Part shown: positions 39,988-48,535 of the stretch, piece by piece | Layout of the letters: each line of letters starts with the position of its first letter | Position numbering within the stretch: the first letter of the stretch is position 1 | NCBI GenBank assembly: GCA_046327915.1 | Contig: JAXLXO010000009.1 | Location: 1-64,000 of the forward strand | DNA from: VGTK01 sp046327915 | Lineage (GTDB): Bacteria; Desulfobacterota; Binatia; UBA12015 | Direction of reading: 5' to 3' | DNA length: 64,000 nt | The notes under the pieces: model-generated | The model's database searches: none | Seen by the model: the letters and a program-made list of their open reading frames with translations, nothing else | Told to the model about the DNA's origin: nothing | Position numbers and translations under genes: made by a program

Positions 39988-40686
39988 GTGTTCTTCGTCC
40001 ACTGCGATCACTGTCACAGCACGCTCCGCGCCGGGTCGATCGATGCGAACGACCTCGACTCGGAGGCGAGCGCGGACCTCGAGACGTTCCACACCGCACA
40101 CGCCGACTGCGCCCTGCGACTCTTCGAGCCGACGGGACGCGCCACCGCGAGCGGTCCCTGGCACGAGCCGATGACCGAGCGCTGGCTGGAGGTGCGCGAT
40201 CGCGAGGGACTCGGAGTGGCAATCGGATCGCGCACGTCGATCGACGAGCCGCTCACGTGGCGGATCGAGCGCATGGGCTTCGAGGAGGAAGTCGAGGTCG
40301 CGCTCGACCGCGAGCTGTTCTGGGACGCCGTCGAGCGCACCCTGCATCCGCTCGGCGTGCCACAGCGACAGGTGAGCGCGTGGGCGAACCAGGTGGACAA
40401 CCACCTGAGGACCGTCGGGCCCGCGGACTGGGTGATCCTCTACGACGACACCCGCTGCCCCGACCAGAGCGCCGGTTGCCTGACGTTGACCGCGCGCAGC
40501 CCGCTCGAGAGCACCATGCGGACGTTCGGCTTCGCACCGGAGGTCGTGCAGCGCCTCGCGACCCTGTTCAACGACATGGAGTTCCCGCCGGTGCGCATCA
40601 CCCGCAAGATCGCCATGCGGCCGACGCGGCGCGCGAAGCATTACGCGCATGCCCCTCGCCTTGACTCACCGGACCCCCTCGTTTAA
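39988..40686 (+). CDS. Uncharacterised protein with N-terminal zinc-binding-like motif
   Basis: A 232-residue soluble protein of no recognised family. The N-terminus has CDHC (Cys6, Cys9), followed by HTAHADC (His35, His38, Cys41), a set that could bind zinc. The middle is acidic (LDSEASADLETFH) and the rest mixed alpha/beta, with WILYDDT near 148. The GTG at 39988 has GAGG 6 nt upstream and lies 8 bases after the stop of the receiver-HisKA gene, so the two probably form one unit. No function can be given. Confidence 0.7.
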   Translation: MFFVHCDHCHSTLRAGSIDANDLDSEASADLETFHTAHADCALRLFEPTGRATASGPWHEPMTERWLEVRDREGLGVAIGSRTSIDEPLTWRIERMGFEEEVEVALDRELFWDAVERTLHPLGVPQRQVSAWANQVDNHLRTVGPADWVILYDDTRCPDQSAGCLTLTARSPLESTMRTFGFAPEVVQRLATLFNDMEFPPVRITRKIAMRPTRRAKHYAHAPRLDSPDPLV

Positions 40687-40740
40687 TCCGGCCTGATCGA
40701 CCGGTCCGGCAGCGTACGCAGAGGACCGGCGACGCGGGCC

Positions 40741-41928
40741 ATGCGCAGCGAGGGACTCGACGCCCACCGATCCGACCGTGCCCGGCACGGCTGGCAGCCG
40801 ATCGATCGCGACGCCGCGATCTCGGCTCTCGAGGCGGAAGGCGATGCGCTCGACTCGCTGCGCGCGCTCGCGCGCGACCTGCGCGATGCCGGCAAGGGGC
40901 GCACGATCACCTACTCGCGCAAGGCGTTCTTCCCGGTCACGAACCTGTGCCGCGACCGCTGCGCGTACTGCACCTTCCGCCGCGACGAGGGCGAGGACGG
41001 CGCGTGGACGATGCAGCCCGACGAGATCCGCGCCTGGGCCGAGCGCGCGCGCGACCTCGACTGCGTCGAGGCGCTGATGTGCCTCGGCGACAAGCCGGAG
41101 GCCGCATTCCCCGGATACCGGGCGTTTCTCGCGAGCCGCGGGCACGCGTCGACGATCGGCTACGTCGCCGAGGCGTGCCGCATCGCGCTCGATGCGGGGC
41201 TGCTGCCGCACTCCAATCCCGGAATCATGACGGCCGCGGATCTGACGCTGCTCCGCCCGCTCAACGTGAGCCTCGGTCTCATGCTCGAGTCGACGAGTGC
41301 GACACTGCGCAGCAAGGGCCACGCCCACTACTACGCGCCCGACAAGGACCCGGACCTTCGCCTGCAGGTGCTCCGCGACGCGGGCGAGCAGCGCATCCCG
41401 TTCACCACCGGAATCCTGATCGGCATCGGCGAATCGCACGCCGATCGCGTCGACAGCCTGCTCGCGATAGCCGACTTGCACCAGCGCTACGGCCATGTGC
41501 AGGAAGTGATCGTGCAGAACTTCCGCGCGAAGCCCGAGATTCCCATGGCGACGTGCGAGGAACCGGACACCGCGGACCTCGCGCGCACCGTCGCGGTCGC
41601 GCGGCTGATCCTCGGTCCCGACGTGAACGTGCAGGTGCCGCCGAATCTGTCGCCCGAGGGACTCGCGTTCCTGCTGGACAGCGGCATCAACGATCTCGGC
41701 GGCATCTCGCCGCTCACGCCGGACTACGTGAACCCCGAGGCCCCGTGGCCGCACCTCGCGGCACTCGCCCGCGACTGCAAGCGCGCCGGCTACCGCCTCG
41801 CCGAGCGCCTGCCGCTCTATCCGGAGTACGTGGAGCGGCCGGAGTTTCTCGACGAGCAACTGCGCGAGCGCGTGGATGCCGCACGCGCGACGATCGACGC
41901 ACGCAACGCGGAGGGAGCCGCCGCATGA
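40741..41928 (+). CDS. cofG: FO synthase subunit 1 (CofG)
   Basis: A 395-residue radical-SAM enzyme. The cluster motif is CRDRCAYC (Cys70, Cys74, Cys77), with CofG-specific ITYSRKAFFPVTNLC before it and LMLESTS, GILIGIGE and QNFRAKP later. CofG and CofH together make the deazaflavin FO from tyrosine and 5-amino-6-ribitylaminouracil. As a separate CofG rather than a fused FbiC, the gene follows the archaeal/cyanobacterial layout. Its TGA overlaps the cofH ATG (ATGA). Confidence 0.95.
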   Translation: MRSEGLDAHRSDRARHGWQPIDRDAAISALEAEGDALDSLRALARDLRDAGKGRTITYSRKAFFPVTNLCRDRCAYCTFRRDEGEDGAWTMQPDEIRAWAERARDLDCVEALMCLGDKPEAAFPGYRAFLASRGHASTIGYVAEACRIALDAGLLPHSNPGIMTAADLTLLRPLNVSLGLMLESTSATLRSKGHAHYYAPDKDPDLRLQVLRDAGEQRIPFTTGILIGIGESHADRVDSLLAIADLHQRYGHVQEVIVQNFRAKPEIPMATCEEPDTADLARTVAVARLILGPDVNVQVPPNLSPEGLAFLLDSGINDLGGISPLTPDYVNPEAPWPHLAALARDCKRAGYRLAERLPLYPEYVERPEFLDEQLRERVDAARATIDARNAEGAAA

Positions 41929-43151
41929 ACCCGGTCACGGACGAGATGCGGCACCTGCTGCCAGACGGCACGCCGCTCGAGCAGCTGCTGGGCGCGGCCG
42001 CGCCCGACGTCGCGCGCATCGTCGAGCGCGGGCTCGCCGGCACGGCGCCGTCGCGCGACGAGGTCGAACGGCTGCTGACGACGACCGGCGACGAGCTGCG
42101 CGCCCTGATCGCCGCGGCCGACCACGTGCGCCGCGAGGACGTCGGCGACGTCGTGACGTACGTCGTCAATCGCAACGTCAACTTCACGAACGTCTGCTTC
42201 GTCAATTGCCAGTTCTGCGCCTTCAAGCGGCAGCGCTGGGAGAACGACGCGTACAACCACGGCACCGACGAGGTGCTCGCGAAGGTCGCGGAAGCCGTCG
42301 AGCGCGGCGCCACCGAGATCTGCATGCAGGGCGGCATCAACCCGCAGATGGGTGCGTTCACCTACCGGGACATGCTGCTCGCCATCAAGGGTGCGTTCCC
42401 GAAGATCCACATGCACGCGTTCTCGCCGATGGAGGTCATGTACGGCTCGCGGCGCACGAACATGCCGTACGGTGAGTACCTGTCGATGCTGCGCGACGCC
42501 GGGCTCGGGAGCATCCCCGGAACGGCCGCGGAGATCCTGGACGACGAGGTTCGCGAGATCCTGTCGCACAAGAAGGTCGACGTCGCGACGTGGATCGAGA
42601 TCATCACCACGGCGCACCGGGTCGGCGTGCCGAGCACCGCGACGATCATGTACGGGCACGTCGAGACCACCGCGCACGTCGCGGCGCATCTCGAGCTGGT
42701 GCGCAGCCTGCAGCGCGAGACCGGCGGCTTCACCGAGTTCGTGCCGCTGCGCTTCATCCACCAGAACACGGCCCTCTTCCAGCGAGGCCTCGTGCAGCCG
42801 ACGGAGAGCGGCGCCGCGGACTTCCGGATGTACGCCGCGTGCCGCCTCTTCTTCCGCGGCACGATCGACAACCTCCAGACGTCGTGGGTGAAGCTCGGCC
42901 ACGAGCTCGCGGCGCTGTCCCTCGCGGCCGGCGTGAACGACTTCGGCGGTACGCTGATGGAGGAGAGCATCTCGCGCGAGGCCGGAGCCGACGCCGGCGA
43001 GTACACCTCCGCAGACGAGATCGAGCGGCTCGTGCGTTCGATGGGACGCGTGCCGCGCCAGCGAACGACGCTCTACAAGGAGCTGCACGCGGCGCCGAGC
43101 GTCGCGACCGCGAGCTACCCCGCGGCGCACGCCGCCGTCGCCGGCGCGTGA
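41925..43151 (+). CDS. cofH: FO synthase subunit 2 (CofH)
   Basis: A 408-residue radical-SAM enzyme. Cluster motif CFVNCQFC (Cys91, Cys95, Cys98) within NVNFTNVCFVNCQFCAFKR; other family marks are MQGGINPQM, HAFSPMEVMYG, GSIPGTAAEI and FVPLRFIHQNT. It joins tyrosine to the diaminouracil, the first half of FO synthesis, then hands over to CofG. The ATG overlaps the cofG stop and its stop overlaps the cofD GTG. MqnC/MqnE-type relatives are excluded by the adjacent cofG, cofD and cofE. Confidence 0.95.
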   Translation: MNPVTDEMRHLLPDGTPLEQLLGAAAPDVARIVERGLAGTAPSRDEVERLLTTTGDELRALIAAADHVRREDVGDVVTYVVNRNVNFTNVCFVNCQFCAFKRQRWENDAYNHGTDEVLAKVAEAVERGATEICMQGGINPQMGAFTYRDMLLAIKGAFPKIHMHAFSPMEVMYGSRRTNMPYGEYLSMLRDAGLGSIPGTAAEILDDEVREILSHKKVDVATWIEIITTAHRVGVPSTATIMYGHVETTAHVAAHLELVRSLQRETGGFTEFVPLRFIHQNTALFQRGLVQPTESGAADFRMYAACRLFFRGTIDNLQTSWVKLGHELAALSLAAGVNDFGGTLMEESISREAGADAGEYTSADEIERLVRSMGRVPRQRTTLYKELHAAPSVATASYPAAHAAVAGA

Positions 43152-44122
43152 GCTCACGCCGGCCGGGAAAGGTCACCGCGCTCGCGGGCGGTGTCGGTGC
43201 GGCGCGGCTCCTGCGCGGGCTCGCACCGCTGGTCGCGCGCGGCCAGCTGACGATCGTCGTGAACACGGCCGACGACGACGTGTTCTACGGCCTCAACGTC
43301 TCGCCCGACATCGACACCGTGCTCTACACCCTCGCGGGTCTTTCGGATCCGGTGCGCGGCTGGGGCATCGCGGGCGACACGTTCCAGGCCCTCGAGGCGC
43401 TGCGCGGCTACGAGCGCGACGCGTGGTTCCAGCTCGGCGACCGCGACCTCGCGACGCATCTGTTCCGCACCGAACGTCTCCGCGCCGGGACGCCGCTGTC
43501 GCAGATCACCGCGCTGCAGACGCGCAGCCTCGGCGTCGGCGCCCGCGTGCTGCCCATGAGCGACGAAACGGTCCGGACGATCGTCGAGACCACCGGCGGA
43601 CGGCGATCCTTCCAAGAGTACCTGGTGCGCGACCGCGCGCGAGAGACGGTCCGCTCGCTCACGTATCAGGGCGCGCGCGGCGCGAAGCCGGCGCCGGGCG
43701 TGCTCGCGGCCATCGAGGAGGCGAGCGTCATCGTCATCGCGCCGAGCAACCCGCTGGTCAGCATCGCGCCGATCCTCGCGGTCCCGGGCGTGCGGCAGGC
43801 ACTGCGCAGGGCCGAGGCGCCCGTGGTCGCCGTGTCGCCACTGATCGGCGGACGTCCGGTGAAGGGCCCGGCCGACAAGATGATGCGCGCGCTGGGCGTG
43901 GCGCCGACGCCGTTGGGCCTCGCCGACTTCTACGAGGACGTGCTCGACGCGATGGTCATCGACACCGCCGATCGCGCCTTCGTCCCGAAGCTCGGCGCCC
44001 GCGGCATCGCGGCGACGTGCCTCGACACGCTGATGCGCTCGCTCGGACGCTCCACCGCGGTCGCGCGGGCCGCGCTCACGCTCGGTGCGTCGGTCCGCGA
44101 GCAGCGCAACCTCGCGAGCTGA
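43148..44122 (+). CDS. cofD: 2-phospho-L-lactate transferase (CofD/FbiA family)
   Basis: A 324-residue CofD-like enzyme beginning VTALAGGVGAARLLRGLAP, the family nucleotide/phosphate loop, with VNTADDD, GLNVSPDIDTVLYTLAG, IAPSNPLVSIAPILAVPG and PLIGGRPVKGPADKMM. It transfers a phospholactyl (or phosphoenolpyruvyl) group to FO, giving F420-0 or its dehydro form. The GTG overlaps the cofH stop by 4 nt. The guanylyltransferase that makes its nucleotide-linked substrate (CofC/FbiD) is not in this operon. Confidence 0.95.
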   Translation: MSSRRPGKVTALAGGVGAARLLRGLAPLVARGQLTIVVNTADDDVFYGLNVSPDIDTVLYTLAGLSDPVRGWGIAGDTFQALEALRGYERDAWFQLGDRDLATHLFRTERLRAGTPLSQITALQTRSLGVGARVLPMSDETVRTIVETTGGRRSFQEYLVRDRARETVRSLTYQGARGAKPAPGVLAAIEEASVIVIAPSNPLVSIAPILAVPGVRQALRRAEAPVVAVSPLIGGRPVKGPADKMMRALGVAPTPLGLADFYEDVLDAMVIDTADRAFVPKLGARGIAATCLDTLMRSLGRSTAVARAALTLGASVREQRNLAS

Positions 44123-44123
44123 C

Positions 44124-44888
44124 GTGGCGATCGTCATCCTGCCGATCCCGGGGCTGCCGCAGGTCCGTCCCGGCGACGACCTCGCGGCCCAGCTCGCGAG
44201 CGCGATCTACGTCGCGAAGGTCGGCGTCAAGCAGGGAGACGTTCTGGTGGTCTGCCAGAAGGTGGTCTCGAAGGCCGAGGGACGCGTGGTGGCGCTCGCC
44301 GACGTCGAGCCGTCGGCGCTCGCGCGAAGCTGGGCCGCGCGCCACGACAAGGACCCCCGTCTCGTCGAACTCGTCTTCCGCGAGAGCACGCGCATCGTGC
44401 GCATGGATCACGGCAACCTGATCGTCGAGACCGGTCCGGGGTGGGTGTGCGCGAACGCCGGCATCGACCAGTCGAACGCGGTCGCGGAAGGACTCGTCAC
44501 CCTGCTGCCGCTCGATCCCGACGCCTCGGCGCACAGGCTCCGCTCGTCGCTGCGCGGACACCTCGGCGTCGACCTCGCGGTCGTGATCACCGACACGTTC
44601 GGACGCCCGTGGCGCGAGGGACAGGTCGAGTTCGCGCTCGGCGTCGCCGGGATGGCGCCGGTGGACGACCTGCGCGGCACGCACGACATGAACGGCCACG
44701 AGCTCGGCGTCACCGTGATCGGCGTCGCGGACGAGATCGCGTGCGCGGCCGGGCTCGCGATGCGGAAGGACGGCGGCATCGCGGCGGTGCTGGTCCGCGG
44801 CTGCGAGATCGGGCCGGAGCCGGCGAACGACGAGCAGCGCGGCGGACGGTCGATGATCCGTCCACGCGAGCACGACCTGTTCCGCTGA
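44124..44888 (+). CDS. cofE: Coenzyme F420-0:L-glutamate ligase (CofE)
   Basis: A 254-residue ligase that adds glutamates to F420-0. Family marks: QVRPGDDLA near the N-terminus, VVCQKVVSKAEGRVV, NAGIDQSN, LPLDPDASA, VITDTFGRPWREGQ and MNGHELGVTVIGVADEIACAAGL. It is the short form without the C-terminal nitroreductase-like domain found in actinobacterial FbiB. The GTG start lies one base after the cofD stop. It is last in the cofGHDE operon and ends at a convergent hairpin. Confidence 0.94.
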   Translation: MAIVILPIPGLPQVRPGDDLAAQLASAIYVAKVGVKQGDVLVVCQKVVSKAEGRVVALADVEPSALARSWAARHDKDPRLVELVFRESTRIVRMDHGNLIVETGPGWVCANAGIDQSNAVAEGLVTLLPLDPDASAHRLRSSLRGHLGVDLAVVITDTFGRPWREGQVEFALGVAGMAPVDDLRGTHDMNGHELGVTVIGVADEIACAAGLAMRKDGGIAAVLVRGCEIGPEPANDEQRGGRSMIRPREHDLFR

Positions 44889-44918
44889 CGCGAGAGCCGG
44901 ACGCGCCGGCCGGATCGC

Positions 44919-44936
44919 GGCGCGAGAGCTCGCGCC
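44919..44936. terminator. Convergent hairpin between cofE and the FrhB-like gene
   Basis: GGCGCGAGAGCTCGCGCC forms a 7-bp stem with a GAGC loop (an 18-base perfect palindrome), lying in the 51-base gap between two converging genes. There is no T-run on either side, so it would be a weak or factor-assisted terminator. Confidence 0.4.
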
Positions 44937-44939
44937 GGG

Positions 44940-46244
44940 TCAGGCGGAGGTGGTGTCGCTCGCCGCGTCGGCTGCCGTCGTCGCGGACGTGGCAGGCCGG
45001 GTCGCCGTCGCGCCACGGTCGGTCGGCATCGCGAAGGACGGCCGAACCCAGCCCGGCTCGCGGCCCGGCGGCACCGGCACGCGCTCGTGCTGACGCTGCG
45101 CGAGGCGGATCAGGATCTTCATGGAGTTCTCGAACTCCTCCATGGGACGCGTCTCGACGCGACCTTCGCGCACGAGCTCGTCGAAGATGCGCTCGCCCTT
45201 CTCGGTGCGCAGGATCGTGATCGTCCACTCCATCGAGCCGACGCCGCCGCACGAGATGTCCGCGACCTCGCCGGTGAAGTCGCCGCAGTGGTGGCACTCG
45301 GGCCGCGCGTACTCCTGCGCGCGCTTGAGCGGCATGTCGAGAACCTCGCCGCCCTTCTTGTAGATCAGGACTTTTCCCTTGACGTTGAACTTCTCGACGT
45401 CCGCGAGCGGCACGCCCATCTCGCGCTCGATCTTCTGCACCATGAGGCCCTCGTAGGTGAACACCTCGGTGCAGAGGAGCCCGATCGTCAGCGTGACGCG
45501 GTCGCCGAAGCCCTTGAGGAACTTCGTCTGGCGGCGGATGTGCTGGTCCTTCTTGCGGCCGTTGTCGAGATACGACGCGTCCGCGTGCTGCATCTTGCGG
45601 ACCGGAGTGACCTGACACGGTACGCCGACGAACGCGATCTTCTCGCAGCCCTTCTCCTCCGCCTGCTCGAGCGCGAGGTCGTTGGGGCAGTAGGTGTACC
45701 AGGACCCGGCGGTACGCAGGGCCTCCTCGCGCGAGGTGACGAGCGCCGGCATCGGATGCGCCGGACGCTCGGGGTCGCGCACCGAGACGGCCGCTCCGTC
45801 GAACAGCCCCTTCTCGAAGCCGTACGCGAGCAGCGTGGTCACGACGCCGCCGTCCTGGCAGGTCGCCTTCACGCCCTCGTCGGTGGAGCGCGCCGCGACG
45901 ATCTTGCGGTAGCGTCCGAAGACGCCCTCGTAGAGCCTGGGCTCGTCCTTGAACACGAGGTCGGCGAGCTGGAAGTCGCGCGGGTAGAGCCGCGGACAGA
46001 CCTGCGCGCACACGTCGCAGCCGATGCCCTCGCTGATGCCGCAATAGTCGTGCGCGGCCGACGCCTTCGCGGTCTGCATCGGCTTGCCGTTCACGTACTC
46101 GATGACGTTGTGCGGACACACGAGGACGCAGGAGCCGCACTCGCAGCAGCTCCCGTACGCCACGACCTCGTTCATCATCTGCTTGAAGGTCGAGCGGAGC
46201 GGCCCGGGCGCTGGTGCTGCGTCCGGCTGATTCGGCTTGGACAT
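44940..46244 (-). CDS. FrhB-family iron-sulfur flavoprotein (coenzyme F420 hydrogenase/dehydrogenase beta subunit-like)
   Basis: A 434-residue protein. The N-terminus has a ferredoxin-type cluster, CxxCxxCxxxC at 33-43, and a second set at Cys67, Cys75, Cys78 and Cys82 (GCDVCAQVCP). The FrhB N- and C-domains follow, with KATCQDGGVVTTLL, FVGVPCQV (a conserved Cys), GLLCTEVFTYEG and CHHCGDFTGEVADISCGGVGS, another probable cluster. The family reduces or oxidises F420 with FAD and Fe-S. The last 45 residues are Thr/Ala-rich and unconserved. Placement next to cofGHDE supports F420 as substrate, but the partner donor or acceptor is unknown. Confidence 0.87.
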   Translation of the reverse strand: MSKPNQPDAAPAPGPLRSTFKQMMNEVVAYGSCCECGSCVLVCPHNVIEYVNGKPMQTAKASAAHDYCGISEGIGCDVCAQVCPRLYPRDFQLADLVFKDEPRLYEGVFGRYRKIVAARSTDEGVKATCQDGGVVTTLLAYGFEKGLFDGAAVSVRDPERPAHPMPALVTSREEALRTAGSWYTYCPNDLALEQAEEKGCEKIAFVGVPCQVTPVRKMQHADASYLDNGRKKDQHIRRQTKFLKGFGDRVTLTIGLLCTEVFTYEGLMVQKIEREMGVPLADVEKFNVKGKVLIYKKGGEVLDMPLKRAQEYARPECHHCGDFTGEVADISCGGVGSMEWTITILRTEKGERIFDELVREGRVETRPMEEFENSMKILIRLAQRQHERVPVPPGREPGWVRPSFAMPTDRGATATRPATSATTAADAASDTTSA

Positions 46245-46248
46245 CGCG

Positions 46249-46767
46249 TCAGTCGTAGCGAATGAGCGAGTGCACCGAAACCGGCGCGAGGCGCGCGCGC
46301 CCGCCGAGGAAGCCGAGCTCGATCAGGAACGCGGCGCCGACGATCTCGCCCTCGAGGCGGCGCACCAGATCGAAGCCCGCCGAAGCGGTTCCTCCCGTCG
46401 CCAGAAGGTCGTCGACGAGCAGGACGCGGTGGCCGCGGCCGATCGCGTCCTGGTGGATCTCGAGCGAGTCGGTGCCGTACTCGAGCTCGTACGACGCCGA
46501 GTGCGTCTGCCACGGCAGCTTGCCGGGCTTCCGCACGATCGCGAGCCCGACGCCCAGCTCGACAGCCACCGGCGCACCGGTGATGAAGCCGCGCGACTCG
46601 ATGCCGAGGACGGCGTCGACCTTGCCACGGAAGGGCTCCGCCAGGCGGACGACCGCCTCCTTGAACGCCGGCCCGTTGGCGAGCAGCGGCGTGATGTCCT
46701 TGAAGAGAATGCCCTTCTTCGGGAAGTCGGGAATGTCGCGAATGTGGCGCGTCAGGTCGGTGTGCAT
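46249..46767 (-). CDS. apt: Adenine phosphoribosyltransferase
   Basis: A 172-residue APRT: FPKKGILFKDITPLL at the N-terminus, ESRGFI, and the PRPP motif VLLVDDLLATGGTA. It salvages adenine to AMP. ATG start at 46767; it lies 9 bases from the M23-lipoprotein gene upstream on the same strand and 4 bases before the FrhB-like gene start, so pcm, nlpD-like, apt and the FrhB-like gene may be cotranscribed. Confidence 0.96.
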   Translation of the reverse strand: MHTDLTRHIRDIPDFPKKGILFKDITPLLANGPAFKEAVVRLAEPFRGKVDAVLGIESRGFITGAPVAVELGVGLAIVRKPGKLPWQTHSASYELEYGTDSLEIHQDAIGRGHRVLLVDDLLATGGTASAGFDLVRRLEGEIVGAAFLIELGFLGGRARLAPVSVHSLIRYD

Positions 46768-46776
46768 GGGAATCGG

Positions 46777-47337
46777 TCAGCCTCCGGTGGGACGCTTCTG
46801 CTCTCCCTGGGCGACGAGGGACGTCGGCGTCTTCTTCGGCAGGAACACCATCGGGTCGCGTGCGCGGTTGTCCTTGCGCACCTCGAAGTGGAGGTTCGGC
46901 CCGGTGGTTCGCCCGGTCTGGCCGACGGATGCAATCACAGTCCCGCGCCGAACACGAGCACCACTTTCGACGAGGTTCTTGCTGTTGTGCGCGTATACCG
47001 TGGTGAGGCCGTCCTCGTGCGAGAGGATCACGACCTTGCCGTAGCCGCGCAGCGAGCCGACGTAGGCGACGGTCCCGTCGAGGGCCGCGCGGACGGGAGT
47101 TCCCTCGGGAGCGGCGATGTCGATCCCGTCGTGGTGCGCGTTGCCGCGCGGACCGAAGCTGGAGCTGACCGCGCCGGGCGCGGGCCAGAGCAGGCCGTCG
47201 CCGGCGACGCCTTCCAGATCCTGGTCTTGACCGCCGCCGAGCAGGCTGCAGCCCGGCAACGCCGTCAGAAGGGCGATCAGCGCACTACCGACGATCCGCG
47301 CCGGAAACCGCCCCGCTCTCCTCTTCCACGCCACCAT
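46777..47337 (-). CDS. NlpD-like M23-family lipoprotein, catalytic His replaced
   Basis: A 186-residue lipoprotein with signal and lipobox TALPGC (Cys30), followed directly by a LytM/M23 domain (50-160). Zinc-ligand positions His69 and Asp73 (HDGID) and His150 (LHFE) are kept, as is the His of YAH (117), but the catalytic His expected two residues before His150 is Asn148 (NLHFE). No LysM domain is present. Next to pcm, this matches the pcm-nlpD neighbourhood of Proteobacteria, whose NlpD is a non-catalytic amidase activator. The same role is inferred here. Confidence 0.85.
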   Translation of the reverse strand: MVAWKRRAGRFPARIVGSALIALLTALPGCSLLGGGQDQDLEGVAGDGLLWPAPGAVSSSFGPRGNAHHDGIDIAAPEGTPVRAALDGTVAYVGSLRGYGKVVILSHEDGLTTVYAHNSKNLVESGARVRRGTVIASVGQTGRTTGPNLHFEVRKDNRARDPMVFLPKKTPTSLVAQGEQKRPTGG

Positions 47338-47385
47338 CGTCCCACACAGTGCCGCCGTCCGGTCGCCGCCCCGCAGCCGCTGCGC

Positions 47386-48027
47386 TCAACGCGCAAAGCC
47401 GTACCGCCCGAGCAGCTTCACGAACCGGCAGTCGCCGATGTACTCCTCCGTCACTCCGGATGCGTCTACACGCAGACGCAGAAGCGCCTGGGAATCTTCC
47501 TCTCCGATCGGCACCACGAGGCGCCCGCCGGCGCGCAGCTGCGACAGCAGCGGACGCGGCAGCTGCGGCGTTCCCGCCGTGACGATGATCGCGTCGAACG
47601 GTGCCTCGGCGTTCCAGCCGATGGTCCCGTCGCCGACGCGAAGGGCCGCGTTGTAGAGGCTCAGCTGGTCGAGGACGCGCCGGGCCCGCGTGGCGAGGGC
47701 GGCGATCCGCTCGATGCTGAAGACGTTGGCGCAGAGCTTCGCGAGAATCGCGGTCTGGTAGCCCGAGCCGGTACCGATCTCGAGCACGCGCTCGGTGCCC
47801 TGCAGCTCCAGAGCCTCGGTCATCAGCGCAACCGTGTAGGGATGCGAGATCGTCTGGCCGTGGCCGATGGGCAGCGGGTGGTCGTCGTAGGCGCGCTCGC
47901 GCAGCGCCTCGTCCACGAAGACATGTCGCGGCGTGGTTGCCATCGCGGACAGCACGCGGCGATCGCTGATCCCGCGCGCCGCGAGCTGGTCATCCACCAT
48001 CCGCTTGCGCCGACGGTCAAACAGCAT
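47386..48027 (-). CDS. pcm: Protein-L-isoaspartate O-methyltransferase
   Basis: A 213-residue methyltransferase: MVDDQLAARGISDRRVLSAM, PLPIGHGQTISHPYTVA (substrate site) and the SAM motif EIGTGSGYQTAIL, with ARVVPIGE-type GGRLVVPIG near the C-terminus. It repairs isoaspartyl damage in proteins. The ATG at 48027 is chosen because upstream codons overlap the tRNA-Pro gene; a second ATG at 48000 is also possible. Confidence 0.93.
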   Translation of the reverse strand: MLFDRRRKRMVDDQLAARGISDRRVLSAMATTPRHVFVDEALRERAYDDHPLPIGHGQTISHPYTVALMTEALELQGTERVLEIGTGSGYQTAILAKLCANVFSIERIAALATRARRVLDQLSLYNAALRVGDGTIGWNAEAPFDAIIVTAGTPQLPRPLLSQLRAGGRLVVPIGEEDSQALLRLRVDASGVTEEYIGDCRFVKLLGRYGFAR

Positions 48028-48124
48028 CGCGTTCCGCCCCGCGTCCTCCCCACACAACCACGGCGCAGCCGTAGCAGAGGTTGCCCCGGCGGAGCAAGCG
48101 AAACCTGCGACGGCAAAGGAAGAA

Positions 48125-48198
48125 TCGGGACGGCCAGATTTGAACTGGCGACCCCCTGCACCCCAAGCAGGTGCGCTACCAGGCTGCGCCACGCCCCG
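48125..48198 (-). tRNA. tRNA-Pro (anticodon GGG)
   Basis: A 74-nt cloverleaf on the minus strand: acceptor CGGGGCG/CGTCCCG with one G-U pair, D-arm GCGC-AGCCTGGTA-GCGC, anticodon arm CCTGC-TTGGGGT-GCAGG and T-arm GCCAG-TTCAAAT-CTGGC. CCA is not encoded. Confidence 0.93.
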
Positions 48199-48535
48199 AC
48201 GCGGGTGTCTGTACTTGCTTTGCACGCCGGGAGCAAGGTGCCGGCGATCGGCTCACCGATGGGCGCACGGTTGCGCCCGTTCAGGCCCTGATCCGTGCCG
48301 CACCGGGTCAAACCGGGCAGCGGCGCAAGAACGAAACACAGCCTTGCAGCCGTGCAGCGACGACACAGCGCCGCGAGCGCGAGAACTTCTACGAACCATG
48401 AGGACTTGCGGGTTTTACGGGGGCATACCGCTTGCTCTACGCCGGTCCCGGGTGGTCCATCGCACCGACCGACCGACGTCCCGCCAACCCCGGATGGCCC
48501 CGCCCGACGGCACCCCAAAAAGTTACGGAGGACCC
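48199..48535. other. Intergenic region upstream of the small membrane peptide
   Basis: About 337 bases with no convincing protein frame. It is less uniformly GC-rich in its middle (GAACTTCTACGAACC, GCGGGTTTTACGG near 48400-48420) than flanking coding DNA, as expected of promoter-bearing sequence. It must hold the tRNA-Pro promoter (leftward) and probably that of the genes at 48536-49217. CAAAAAGTTACGGAGG at its right end carries the ribosome site of the small peptide. No riboswitch was recognised. Confidence 0.5.
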
